From NCBI GenBank assembly GCA_902464635.1, contig CABQKC010000002.1, positions 1-64,000 on the forward strand: DNA of 64,000 bases, in the 5' to 3' direction. Origin of the DNA: an uncultured Caryophanales bacterium (GTDB lineage: Bacteria > Bacillota_I > Bacilli_A > RFN20 > CAG-826). The notes beneath the pieces are model-generated. The model had not been told where the DNA came from. It saw only the letters and a program-made list of their open reading frames with translations, and searched no databases. The position numbers and the translations under genes are program-made. Below, piece after piece: positions 24,510 through 33,099 of the stretch (position 1 is the first letter of the stretch; each line of letters opens with the position of its first letter).

Positions 24510-25449
24510 AACGTCTTTCTTCTTCTATTGTATCGAAATATAACGAATTTTCTTCATCTGCAACGCAGGAAGCGGATAGATAATCATGTATGGAACGATG
24601 CTTTTTAGTAAACATTGTCATTGTATAGGATATTAATAAAGTTGCCCCGAAAGAAAACATTGAACCAAACATTTCTATAATTAAAAATGAGAAAAACCTC
24701 AATATCAGCCATCTTTTCTTATATGTATAGCCATTTTTATCTAGGACAGTTAATTTGAATATTTTCTTTCCAATTGTCGCACTTGTTTTAGAAATAAGAG
24801 GGATTATATAAAAGAATATGAATGCAGATAATATAACTGGAGGGAATGCATAACAAATAGTAAAACCGACAATACGGGTATTTTCATCGTTACAAGAAGT
24901 AATAAGGGGATCTTTATTTACTTTAGTCAAGGCTGATGAATAGATATCTTTTAAAGACAAAACCGCATCAATTTCTTTAACATTTTCTTTCTTATTAATT
25001 TTTAGATGTGAATCAACTTCAGTTAAGGATTCAAATAAAGAAGATTCCTTTCCTATCCCTAATATAGAACTTTCAAAGGTTTCATCGCTTAGTTTGGCCA
25101 TATGGAAACTTACCGCAATATCGCTGCAATAGAAGGCTTTTAGATTATCTAATAGATAAACGGTTTTAGTTTCTCCATAATAGGTAAAATCTTCTTTATG
25201 GAATTGCTCTAGCTTTTCTATAGGGCTAGTAACATCGGTAGAAATTCCCTTGAAGTCGATGAATAAGCCTGATTCTAATTGTCTAGAAACCATCTTGGCG
25301 GCATTCTCATTATATTTTGCTTCATTAGATACATTAGGTAATATAAATGGAAAATAGATAATGCTAGCTAAGGCAAAAGTAGCGGCTAAATCTATTAAGT
25401 GAGCAAATGCTCTTTTCCATATCGAACCTAGGACAATTAATTTTCCCAT
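24481..25449 (-). CDS. RDD-family membrane protein, first of a pair
   Basis: A 322-residue membrane protein beginning GSIWKRAFAHLIDLAATFALASIIY, a clear RDD N-terminal helix (Arg and Asp spaced as in the family). Further spans lie at about residues 205-225 and 240-280, where GKKIFKLTVLDKNGYTYKKRWLILRF is the second RDD signature. A soluble loop of about 150 residues separates the first and second spans. RDD proteins include a Na+(Li+)/H+ antiporter, but most have no assigned function. The paired paralogue follows with overlap. The predicted promoter makes this gene leaderless. Confidence 0.75.
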   Translation of the reverse strand: MGKLIVLGSIWKRAFAHLIDLAATFALASIIYFPFILPNVSNEAKYNENAAKMVSRQLESGLFIDFKGISTDVTSPIEKLEQFHKEDFTYYGETKTVYLLDNLKAFYCSDIAVSFHMAKLSDETFESSILGIGKESSLFESLTEVDSHLKINKKENVKEIDAVLSLKDIYSSALTKVNKDPLITSCNDENTRIVGFTICYAFPPVILSAFIFFYIIPLISKTSATIGKKIFKLTVLDKNGYTYKKRWLILRFFSFLIIEMFGSMFSFGATLLISYTMTMFTKKHRSIHDYLSASCVADEENSLYFDTIEEERRYEERNPSQS

Positions 25450-25455
25450 GGGTCA

Positions 25456-25461
25456 AGTATA
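25456..25461 (-). promoter_or_regulatory. -10 box giving a leaderless start for the RDD pair
   Basis: On the minus strand TATACT ends at 25456 and is followed by six bases (TGACCC) and the ATG at 25449, so transcription should begin at the start codon. No ribosome binding site is visible. Confidence 0.45.
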
Positions 25462-25567
25462 ATTCGGTTAGGGAATAAAATCACTTTATTTATAAATAAA
25501 TAGGTTAATTAAGGGCAAAAATAAAAACTTTAAACCTATTATAAAAATAATTATCTCGTGTTTTTAC

Positions 25568-25639
25568 GTCTATAATCTTAAAAAACATAGTAAAAATAGA
25601 TGGATTTCTAGATTATAAACAGGAAATCTGTCTATAATC
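25568..25639. promoter_or_regulatory. Repeated GTCTATAATC boxes upstream of the ATPase module
   Basis: GTCTATAATC occurs exactly at 25568-25577 and 25630-25639. An inverted near-copy (GATTATAAAC, one mismatch) is at 25611-25620. The inverted pair at 25611 and 25630 is separated by nine bases. All lie just upstream of the promoter at 25651-25678 and look like binding sites for a dimeric regulator. Confidence 0.5.
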
Positions 25640-25650
25640 AAAAAATAAAC

Positions 25651-25678
25651 TTGAAAAGTATCGTTATTTAAATACAAT
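25651..25678 (+). promoter_or_regulatory. Promoter of the ATPase/RloB-like module
   Basis: TTGAAA (25651-25656), a 16-base spacer and TACAAT (25673-25678). A TGGAGA ribosome binding site follows before the ATG pair at 25694-25699. The module thus has its own promoter, separate from the starch genes. Confidence 0.55.
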
Positions 25679-25693
25679 ATTCATTGGAGATAA

Positions 25694-26836
25694 ATGATGA
25701 AATTGTTGAAGTTTAAAGTTAATAGCGGATATAAAATGTTAGAAAAGGGTTTTGAAGTCAATTTTTTGACCAAGACTAGGATTAATAAAGATGCTCTTAA
25801 TGACGATATTATCGAATTGGAAGAAGGACTTTATTATCCTTTAGAAACGGTGTTTATCGGTAAGAACTCTTCTGGCAAGACTTCTGTTCTCATTTTGATT
25901 GAATTGATATTGAATTTCATCAAAAGTGGCAGAATCCCTGTTGACTTAATACTTGATCAAGATGCATTGGAATTGGAATTTCTCTTCTATGATTCCGGAT
26001 ATATATATTTATACAAAGGTGAATTTTACAAAAATGAATTAAGCAATCTTTCTTATATGGTTATTAGGAATGAATCCTTGAAAAAGACCATATATAAAAA
26101 GAACTACAAAAAGGACTTAAGCAACATTTCTTTCCCTAAAGATTATATCTTCCTTAATGAAGATAGTGGGAGTGACACTTCTGAAATAGCTAAACTAAAA
26201 ATAGCGGATTCATCTATTCTTTTGGATTTAAATTCAATCGATAATTCTAATCTTGCCTCTATTATAGAAAAGATAAATTTATTTTATGGGAACGATGCTT
26301 TTAATTGCTTAGTTGCATTATTTGATGACAGCATCGAAAGCATAAAGCCTGTCAGACTAGATGATAATTCGGCTGCCTTTAAATTCAAAAGAGTCAACAA
26401 GCCAGAAGTTTTAGTAAATCTTTCTTATTTAAAAGATAGGCTATCTTCAGGCACATATAGAGGGATATATCTATTTGCTGCCTCGCTTCTTTCTTTTAGG
26501 CTCGGTGGGGATATTTTAGTTGATGAAATCGAAAAGAGTTTCAATAAGAATCTAATAGAAAATCTATTCATTCTTTTTAATGATAAAAGGATTAATAGGA
26601 AAAATGCATCAATTATATATTCCACCCATTATGCTGGATTATTAGATCATAGCCCTAGATGCGATAACATCAATGTTTTGCATAGGGTTGGCGATAAAAT
26701 AAGCATTAGCAACATGTCTACTTCATATGAAATGAGAACGGATATTTCAAAATCAAATCAATTTGAGCAAAATGCATTTGATAATCTAACAAATTACGAT
26801 AGATTGATGGACTTAAGGAGAGTTTTGCTTAAATGA
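25694..26836 (+). CDS. OLD-like AAA ATPase, probable defence module
   Basis: A 380-residue ABC/SMC-type ATPase of the AAA_15/AAA_21 group found in OLD-like and abortive-infection systems. Walker A is GKNSSGKT at residues 56-63, an SSGTYRG signature-like segment lies near 255, the Walker B-like ILVDEIEKS is near 278, and STHYAGLLD (about 316) is the switch histidine region. There is no membrane segment and no TOPRIM domain of its own. The stop overlaps the next gene by four bases (ATGA), so the two products are likely made together. A nucleotide-gated sensor or activator of the small partner is inferred from comparable systems. Confidence 0.75.
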   Translation: MMKLLKFKVNSGYKMLEKGFEVNFLTKTRINKDALNDDIIELEEGLYYPLETVFIGKNSSGKTSVLILIELILNFIKSGRIPVDLILDQDALELEFLFYDSGYIYLYKGEFYKNELSNLSYMVIRNESLKKTIYKKNYKKDLSNISFPKDYIFLNEDSGSDTSEIAKLKIADSSILLDLNSIDNSNLASIIEKINLFYGNDAFNCLVALFDDSIESIKPVRLDDNSAAFKFKRVNKPEVLVNLSYLKDRLSSGTYRGIYLFAASLLSFRLGGDILVDEIEKSFNKNLIENLFILFNDKRINRKNASIIYSTHYAGLLDHSPRCDNINVLHRVGDKISISNMSTSYEMRTDISKSNQFEQNAFDNLTNYDRLMDLRRVLLK

Positions 26837-27330
26837 AAATTCTTCTTGCTTGCGAAGGACAAAGCGAAGTTTTTTTATTAAATAGCCTCATTGAAAAAGG
26901 CTATTTAGATTTTAAGTGCCCATTGTTACTTGATGAACCAATAAGATTAAGACAATTAGCAGAAATTGCCCCAATCATCAACGCTTTACCAATTAATGAA
27001 GAAATCATAATTTATCGTGTTGGCGATACGTTAAAAGAAGATTTTGATTTATCGAAATTCAAGATGCGTCTAAATTATATGAAAGTTTATAAAGTTTGTA
27101 CGAAACCAGAAATCGAAGTACTTATTATTATTAACGAGGGAATTTATCCGGAATATATCAAAAACAGCAAGAAGTATAGGCCTAAGTCTTTTGTTAACTC
27201 CAAATTCAAAGATTTTGATATTGAAAGTTATTTCTATTCCAATGACTTATCTAATGCGATTAGAGAGTACAAAAGATTAAAAAAGCATAACAAAGATGAA
27301 TTATATTTAGCGGATTTATTAACAAAATAG
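26833..27330 (+). CDS. Small RloB/TOPRIM-like partner of the ATPase
   Basis: A 165-residue protein beginning MKILLACEGQSEVFLLNSLI, where a strand followed by EG-x-(S/T)-E resembles the first acidic motif of TOPRIM/RloB-like nucleases. YRVGDTLKEDFDL (about residues 57-70) could supply the second acidic motif. KPEIEVLIIINEG (about 94-106) is another conserved-looking block, similar in position to the NPxFE block of RloB proteins. It is coupled to the ATPase gene. An ATPase plus a TOPRIM-type effector is the layout of defence systems such as PARIS and Rlo, but this protein is shorter than the known effectors. Family membership is inferred by eye. Confidence 0.6.
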   Translation: MKILLACEGQSEVFLLNSLIEKGYLDFKCPLLLDEPIRLRQLAEIAPIINALPINEEIIIYRVGDTLKEDFDLSKFKMRLNYMKVYKVCTKPEIEVLIIINEGIYPEYIKNSKKYRPKSFVNSKFKDFDIESYFYSNDLSNAIREYKRLKKHNKDELYLADLLTK

Positions 27331-27386
27331 GCTTTTTATCGATATTTTTTCTTGCCTGTTAAAAGGAAACGAAAATTTTATTTGTA

Positions 27387-27434
27387 TTTTGCTTAAAATG
27401 GTTGATAATAAACCCGTACAAAAATTAAGCAAAA
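27387..27434 (+). promoter_or_regulatory. Inverted repeat in the leader of the ATPase gene msmK
   Basis: TTTTGCTTAA (27387-27396) and TTAAGCAAAA (27425-27434) are perfect 10-bp inverted arms 28 bases apart. The left arm overlaps a TAAAAT that may be a -10 box. This may be a split operator or a leader stem. The remaining leader to 27497 has a GTAGGAG ribosome binding site and no gene. Confidence 0.4.
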
Positions 27435-27497
27435 CGCCTCGCGCCTGAAAGAAGTGATCTTATCGGGCAAGGGGATTATTTCGCTTGTAGGAGATTT

Positions 27498-28667
27498 ATG
27501 GCTAAAGAAAACATCGAACAGTACGAACTTAAAGAGATCAAGGAAGAAGTCGAAACAACCAAAAAGAAAGAAAAATTCGACGATTCTGCCTTCGTTGCCC
27601 TTCATCACATCGACAAAGTCTATGACAATAATGTCCAGGCCGTATTTGATTTCAATCTTGATATCAAAAAGCATGAATTCATCGTCTTTGTTGGCCCTTC
27701 TGGATGTGGTAAATCAACAACCCTCCGTATGGTTGCTGGCCTAGAAGACATCACTAGAGGCGAACTCTATATCGATGGAGAGCTTTGCAATGATAAGCAA
27801 CCAAAAGATAGAAATATCGCGATGGTCTTCCAAAGCTATGCTCTTTATCCACATATGTCTGTCTATGATAACATGGCGTTTGGGCTTGTTATTTCTCACC
27901 TTCCAAAGGCTGAAATTGATAAAAGAGTCCATGAAGCCGCTAGAATTCTTCAAATCGAGCAATATCTAGATAGAAAGCCAAAGGCCTTGTCTGGTGGACA
28001 AAGGCAGCGTGTTGCCTTGGGTAGGGCAATCGTTAGGAACGCCAAGGTATTCCTGATGGACGAACCTCTATCTAATCTTGATGCTAAACTTCGTGTCCAG
28101 ATGAGAAGCGAAATTGTTAAACTTCATCAAGCCTTAGGTGCGACTACAATCTATGTTACCCATGACCAAACCGAAGCTATGACCATGGCCACTAGAATTG
28201 TTGTCATGAAATTAGGTAGAATCCAACAAATTGGCACTCCAAAGGAAATTTATAATAATCCTGCCAATTTATTCGTTGCTGGATTCATCGGTTCTCCTTC
28301 GATGAATTTCCTTAACGTTGACTATAAAGATGGAAATGTCATCTTCGAAGGTGGCAAGGAAATGAAATTGCCTGCTTCAGTTATCAAAGGACATAAATTG
28401 CCTGAACAATTCATTCTTGGCATCCGCCCAGAAGATATCCGTCATGTTGAAACTTCGACTAAAGACAATGCAATAGAAGTAGAAGTCAAGGTTGCTGAAC
28501 TTCTTGGCTCTGAATATTATTTGCATTGCGATTTCGGGGGAATTGATTTGGTTTCAAAATGCCCAGCTGATAAAGAAATTAAGTCCGGTGACAAGGTATT
28601 TGTCGAATTGAATTTGTCTAAGATTAAATTCTTCAACAAAGAAAGCGAAGAACACGAAGCAATATAA
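27498..28667 (+). CDS. msmK: MsmK/UgpC-type sugar ABC transporter ATPase
   Basis: A 389-residue ATPase of the CUT1 sugar-importer family. Walker [10 protein letters not shown] lies at about 66-74, then the Q-loop, signature LSGGQRQR (about 164), Walker [13 protein letters not shown] and switch VTHDQTEAM. The C-terminal TOBE/OB regulatory domain (GIRPEDI) is present. It starts with a roughly 30-residue charged extension ([15 protein letters not shown]). In Gram-positives one MsmK often energises several sugar importers. Here it is the only ATPase in the window for the maltodextrin permeases, but is separated from them by 8.6 kb. Confidence 0.92.
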   Translation: MAKENIEQYELKEIKEEVETTKKKEKFDDSAFVALHHIDKVYDNNVQAVFDFNLDIKKHEFIVFVGPSGCGKSTTLRMVAGLEDITRGELYIDGELCNDKQPKDRNIAMVFQSYALYPHMSVYDNMAFGLVISHLPKAEIDKRVHEAARILQIEQYLDRKPKALSGGQRQRVALGRAIVRNAKVFLMDEPLSNLDAKLRVQMRSEIVKLHQALGATTIYVTHDQTEAMTMATRIVVMKLGRIQQIGTPKEIYNNPANLFVAGFIGSPSMNFLNVDYKDGNVIFEGGKEMKLPASVIKGHKLPEQFILGIRPEDIRHVETSTKDNAIEVEVKVAELLGSEYYLHCDFGGIDLVSKCPADKEIKSGDKVFVELNLSKIKFFNKESEEHEAI

Positions 28668-28691
28668 TATTTTGTCTTGCTTAATAATCTA

Positions 28692-28722
28692 GGGATGGGG
28701 GTCATTCTCCATCCCTTTATTT
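28692..28722 (+). terminator. Terminator after msmK
   Basis: GGGATGG (28692-28698) pairs with CCATCCC (28709-28715), followed by TTTATTT. Confidence 0.85.
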
Positions 28723-28735
28723 GTCTAAAAGCATA

Positions 28736-28768
28736 TTTCTAGCCTAGAAAGCTATATTGATATAAAAT
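28736..28768 (+). promoter_or_regulatory. Palindrome and -10 box upstream of the frameshifted pullulanase
   Basis: TTTCTAGCCTAGAAA (28736-28750) is a perfect odd palindrome. A TATAAAAT lies at 28761-28768 and an AAAGAAAGGG ribosome binding site follows. The palindrome would overlap the -35 region, so it may be an operator. It differs from the three LacI-type sites but shares a GCC core. Confidence 0.35.
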
Positions 28769-28793
28769 AAATTCATAAAGAAAGGGAAAAATT

Positions 28794-29351
28794 ATGGAAA
28801 GGAAGAAACTTTTTAGTGCTTTGATGTTCTCTTCATTGCTATTTGCTTCTTGCGGGAATAATAGTAATGAGAGTTCGGATACTTCTAGTCAAGAATCTAG
28901 TAAGCCTGATGAAACGGTTACTACGACAGTAACTACTTCGGTAAGTTCAACTACATCAAAACCAAGCGACAGTGATGAACCTTATGCTTTCGATGGAATC
29001 GTACGTATCCATTATAGAAACCAAAATGAATCATATTCATCTAAATGCTTATGGGTTTGGTTAAGTGGGGTAAATGGCCAAATATATGAATTTGCCAATA
29101 ACAATAACCCAGATTCATATGGGCTATGGGCGGATTTTGATTTGCAAGCAGCCCCATTTAATGATTTTTCATTGACTGAACTTAGCTATATAGTCAGGGA
29201 GAAATCCACCTGGGATGGGCAGACTAGCGATACTTTGATTGAATTCTCTAAATTCAAGCCATATGAAACTACTAGGGAAGATGGAAGGAAGCAAATAGAT
29301 GTCTATTCTTTTGATTCAGGCAATAAAAACTTACCCTTTATCCAACTTTGA
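28794..29351 (+). CDS. Pullulanase N-terminal part (frameshifted gene, first half)
   Basis: A 185-residue frame encoding a lipoprotein signal (Cys20 in LLFASC), a Ser/Thr-rich linker and a CBM41 starch-binding module (VRIHYRNQNESYSSKCLWVW), parallel to the N-terminus of the intact pullulanase at 20509. It ends at a TGA in the middle of what should be one protein. A one-base change near the CCCTTT at 29335-29340 would join it to the next frame, reading into LYPTLTEAMGDYI. I regard it as the 5' half of a broken gene, or as a sequencing or assembly indel. Confidence 0.75.
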   Translation: MERKKLFSALMFSSLLFASCGNNSNESSDTSSQESSKPDETVTTTVTTSVSSTTSKPSDSDEPYAFDGIVRIHYRNQNESYSSKCLWVWLSGVNGQIYEFANNNNPDSYGLWADFDLQAAPFNDFSLTELSYIVREKSTWDGQTSDTLIEFSKFKPYETTREDGRKQIDVYSFDSGNKNLPFIQL

Positions 29352-31930
29352 CTGAAGCAATGGGAGATTATATTAAGGTTGCTAAAGTCAATGATGATTG
29401 GAAATCTATCTATGTTGAAGGGGATGGATATGATACTGGCACAGGAGATAATAGCAATGTTGGGATAATTAATGCTATAACAGTCTATTCTTTCCCAAAT
29501 AGCTATCAACTTCTTAGCGATACTATAAAAGAACAAAAGAAGAATGATTACATAATCTATCAAGACGCCCCAAGGAAAAAGGAATTAAATATTACCCTTA
29601 AGGAAGAATTAGTTCCTACTAACCAATATTTAGTCGAAGTCTATTTTGCTTCCGATATGGATAATGTTAAACGCGCCAATGTATCCTTCTCTTCTTTATT
29701 TGAATCCGAGATTTGGAAAAATAAATATGAATATGAAGGGGATGATTTAGGATTATCATTCAAGGATGCCTCTAAACCAAATAGGGCAACATTCAAATTA
29801 TGGTCCCCATTAGCATTTGATGTTAAGTTATATGCCTACCAAAAAAGTGCTCCTTTGGCTTATTTTGACCATTATGTTGGGGGAACTGCCTTTAAGAATG
29901 TCTACCAAATGAAATATACTTCAAAAGGTGTCTATGAAGCGGTAGTCGACTTAAAAGAAGAAGATAAATTCTATACTTATTATGTAAGCAATATCGAAGG
30001 TCAATTCGAGACTATCGACCCATATGCCAAAGCTAGCGGCATCAATGGAATTAGAGGGGCAATATTAAATAACAATCAATGGAAAGAAACTGATCCAGAA
30101 GGATTTTCTTCCATCAGGGGAAATACTTCTTCTTATCCATTTACCCATATAAATACCTTAAATGATTTAGATATCTATGAAGTTCATATCCGTGATTTCA
30201 CTGCTTCTAATTCCTGGGTTTCTAATAATGATAATAGAAGGGGTACCTATAATGCCTTCGTTGAAGAAGGTACGACTTATGAAGGGGTATCGACTGGATT
30301 TGACTCACTTAAGGAACTAGGGGTTTCGGCCGTCCAGCTTTTACCTGTATTCGACCAGGATAATGATGAAAGAGTATGGCTAAATAAAGATGGAACCTAT
30401 AGAAAATATCCTACCTATAACTGGGGATATAATCCAAGTAACTATAATGTTATAGAAGGTGCATATGCTTCTAATCCAGAAGATGAACTCAATAGGATTA
30501 CGGAATTCAAGAACCTAGTCAAGAAATGTGCCGATTACGACATTAGAGTCATAATGGATGTTGTCTACAACCATGTTTCTAGCGTTTCTAAGTCTAGTTT
30601 TACCAAAACCATGCCTCAATATTATTTCAAGGTTGATGAAAATGGTACCTATATCGACCAAACAGGATGTAACAATACCCTTGATTCATCTAAGGGAATG
30701 GTTGAACGCTATATAATCAATTCAGTTTGCTTCTACGCAAAAGAATACGGAATAAAAGGTTTTAGATTCGATTTGATGGGATGTTTAGAAACTTCTACGA
30801 TGAGAAAACTAAAAGATGCCTTATATGAAATCGATCCTGAAATCGTTGTCTATGGCGAAGGATGGAGAGGAAGTGGATTTGCTAGTTCAACCCAAGCTGG
30901 AAAGGAAAATGTCTATCAATATCTAGGGGATAATGGCAAGGGGGAAGTCGGTGCTTTTAATGATGGAGGCAGAAACGGACTTAAAGGTGATACAAAATGG
31001 GCTGATATTGTTCCTTCTTATGGCTTTATGGGACAAGGTCCTTCCGATTTAAGCGAAGATACAATGTATGATGCAACCTGCACTTATCTAGGTGAAAATA
31101 GGCATGTAACGCAATCTGGAATCGCAACTAGCCCAACCCAAACGATAAATTATGTCGATTGCCACGATAATTATACTTTATATGATTCGCTTAATTATAT
31201 GTATGATGGAGGGAAGAATTGCAATAACGATACTAACCCAATTCAAGATGCTACTATTGCTACGATGAGTTATGTAATCCTCTCCCAAGGTGCTGCCTTT
31301 ATCCATGGGGGAAGTGAATTCTTTAGGCAAAAGATCATGAAAAAAGATGATCCTAATATCGATTTATTAAAGGATTCCATCAAAGTGCATGAGACCTATA
31401 TCGAAGGTGATGGATTTGAAATCCCAGGTGGCGATGGGGATTATCTAGTCAGGAATTCCTATCAATATGGAGATTCGGTCAATGCTTTTGATTGGTCTAG
31501 GAAAGTCAAATACCTTTCTTATTTCAATAAGATAAAAGAGGCCATATCTACTAGAAAAGCGTTAGTAAAAGAAGGAAGGCTCGGAGTTAACTACAACGCT
31601 ATCCAAGGTTCCTATAAGGATGGTGAAGGAAACATTAAGAAATATAGCCGTCTATGGGATGATTTGGTGCAACGCGATGCTTCAAATCTATTACGTCCAG
31701 TTTTGGCAGCCCAGACTGAATTCTCCAAGATGCCAGCTTCTACTAAATTAGATGTCTATTCTTTCCTTGGGGGAAGGATGAATGAAGATGAATCCATTAT
31801 CGGAATCGGCAACGGCAAGCTTAGGGTCTTATATGGCTCCAAGCGTAATAAAGGCGATATAATCGAAGTTTCGGATTATAAATTAGCCATTAGCAAGCAT
31901 GAAATGCTATTTGTAGAAAGGATTGCCTAA
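29348..31930 (+). CDS. pulA: Pullulanase catalytic part (frameshifted gene, second half)
   Basis: An 860-residue frame opening at a TTG that overlaps the previous TGA. It has no signal peptide of its own. It carries the rest of a type I pullulanase: an N-terminal beta domain, CBM48-like module (ATFKLWSPLAFDVKLYAY), YNWGYNP, and the GH13 regions MDVVYNHV, GFRFDLMG, YGEGW and CHDNYT. All catalytic positions look intact, so the lesion seems recent or artefactual. If the shift is real, the enzyme would be made only by reinitiation and would lack export and anchoring. It is followed at once by the next lipoprotein gene. Confidence 0.82.
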   Translation: MTEAMGDYIKVAKVNDDWKSIYVEGDGYDTGTGDNSNVGIINAITVYSFPNSYQLLSDTIKEQKKNDYIIYQDAPRKKELNITLKEELVPTNQYLVEVYFASDMDNVKRANVSFSSLFESEIWKNKYEYEGDDLGLSFKDASKPNRATFKLWSPLAFDVKLYAYQKSAPLAYFDHYVGGTAFKNVYQMKYTSKGVYEAVVDLKEEDKFYTYYVSNIEGQFETIDPYAKASGINGIRGAILNNNQWKETDPEGFSSIRGNTSSYPFTHINTLNDLDIYEVHIRDFTASNSWVSNNDNRRGTYNAFVEEGTTYEGVSTGFDSLKELGVSAVQLLPVFDQDNDERVWLNKDGTYRKYPTYNWGYNPSNYNVIEGAYASNPEDELNRITEFKNLVKKCADYDIRVIMDVVYNHVSSVSKSSFTKTMPQYYFKVDENGTYIDQTGCNNTLDSSKGMVERYIINSVCFYAKEYGIKGFRFDLMGCLETSTMRKLKDALYEIDPEIVVYGEGWRGSGFASSTQAGKENVYQYLGDNGKGEVGAFNDGGRNGLKGDTKWADIVPSYGFMGQGPSDLSEDTMYDATCTYLGENRHVTQSGIATSPTQTINYVDCHDNYTLYDSLNYMYDGGKNCNNDTNPIQDATIATMSYVILSQGAAFIHGGSEFFRQKIMKKDDPNIDLLKDSIKVHETYIEGDGFEIPGGDGDYLVRNSYQYGDSVNAFDWSRKVKYLSYFNKIKEAISTRKALVKEGRLGVNYNAIQGSYKDGEGNIKKYSRLWDDLVQRDASNLLRPVLAAQTEFSKMPASTKLDVYSFLGGRMNEDESIIGIGNGKLRVLYGSKRNKGDIIEVSDYKLAISKHEMLFVERIA

Positions 31931-31932
31931 AT

Positions 31933-33099
31933 ATGAGAAAGAATATTGTATTATTAATAACTTTGCCTCTAGTTATGCTAGCTGGGTGTGCTGGGGAGAC
32001 TCCATCTAGTTCAAGTCCAATTGAGACTGGGACTGATGAAACTATCTATCACACGGTTACTTTCCATTCTAATGGGGGAAGTGAAGTTACTCCAATAAAG
32101 GTAAAGCATAATACTTTTGCCAAAGAACCAACTATGCCAACAAAAGAAAATTATAAATTCGGTGGTTGGTATGTCGATAATGATTCATTCCAAGTCAAAT
32201 ACCTATTTAGGTCGACCTTTGTCACTTCTGATTGGGATTTATATGCAAAATGGGATGAAATGGAGGCTTCTTCAACCAATTCTTCTAGTAGCGAATCTAC
32301 TTCGACCTCTAGTAGCGAAGAAAACCATTCGGCAACTATATATTTTGCCGATGCCTCTTGGTGGAATAAAGATGCTGCCTCTACCAATGTTAGATTTGGC
32401 GGAATCGATGATGATACTGGTAGTGGCAGGAAGATGGAACATATCCGTTTTTGCCCGACTACTTACACTAATGTTGGCTATAATTACTGGAAAATCGATA
32501 TAGAAGATATTAGGGAAATTAGTTATCTTTCTTTCTTGAGGATGTCAGGAGACGGGGAGACTTATTGGGGAGCTTTCTCTACTACTGAATTGCCTCTAGA
32601 TTTGGCTACTACTAATCTATTCACCATTAAAGATAGCGAAGAAAATTATTCATCTAGTGTAGTCGGCATTTGGTCTACTTATGATCCTAGCGATATAGGT
32701 AATCCTGACGCAATAGAGCCACCTTTACCTCCGGTAGTTGAAGAAGGGTATAAGATTGTTGGTTCAGGTTCATTCCTAAATGAAGGGGATGATTGGACTA
32801 GTACTTCTGGAGTTTTATTAGAATCTAAGCCAGATACAACTTATCCTGACCAAGTTGGCATTAGGATTAGCTTTGCTATTTCTGATACCTGGAAAATTCA
32901 TGATACTAGAGAAGGAGGTACCCTTTGGGCTGGATATGATGCAATTGAAGGCGATCCTTCATTATTGAACGAGACTTATTTTAAAAAAGGTACCGGTGAT
33001 AATGTCGTAGTTACTAAAGCAGGTACATTCGATATTTATTTCAAGCCATCCAACTCCAAGATTTGGATTAATCTAGTAACTGAAAGCGGGGTAGAGTAA
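31933..33099 (+). CDS. Lipoprotein with InlB-type repeat and glycan-binding-like domains
   Basis: A 388-residue lipoprotein (Cys19 in VMLAGC). Residues 35-105 form a Listeria-Bacteroides/InlB-type beta-grasp repeat (TVTFHSNGGSEVTPIKVKHN ending in a WDLYAKW motif). A Ser/Thr linker follows, then a CBM26-like beta domain (ATIYFADASWWNKDAASTNVRF) and a second C-terminal beta domain (IRISFAISDTWKIHD, FDIYFKPSNSKIWI) of starch-binding character. No catalytic motif is seen. It is likely a surface starch-binding protein that cooperates with the amylase encoded directly downstream (overlap of one base). Confidence 0.75.
   Translation: MRKNIVLLITLPLVMLAGCAGETPSSSSPIETGTDETIYHTVTFHSNGGSEVTPIKVKHNTFAKEPTMPTKENYKFGGWYVDNDSFQVKYLFRSTFVTSDWDLYAKWDEMEASSTNSSSSESTSTSSSEENHSATIYFADASWWNKDAASTNVRFGGIDDDTGSGRKMEHIRFCPTTYTNVGYNYWKIDIEDIREISYLSFLRMSGDGETYWGAFSTTELPLDLATTNLFTIKDSEENYSSSVVGIWSTYDPSDIGNPDAIEPPLPPVVEEGYKIVGSGSFLNEGDDWTSTSGVLLESKPDTTYPDQVGIRISFAISDTWKIHDTREGGTLWAGYDAIEGDPSLLNETYFKKGTGDNVVVTKAGTFDIYFKPSNSKIWINLVTESGVE

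Noticed and set aside
29335..29351. Programmed -1 frameshifting in the pullulanase
   Set aside because: The zero-frame codons at the CCCTTT are ccc-ttt, and a -1 slip would require first-position mismatches. The site does not fit the X-XXY-YYZ rule and no strong downstream structure is evident.
29348..31930. Independent cytoplasmic pullulanase starting at TTG
   Set aside because: No proper ribosome binding site, and the N-terminus continues the domain begun in the preceding frame. A broken single gene is simpler.
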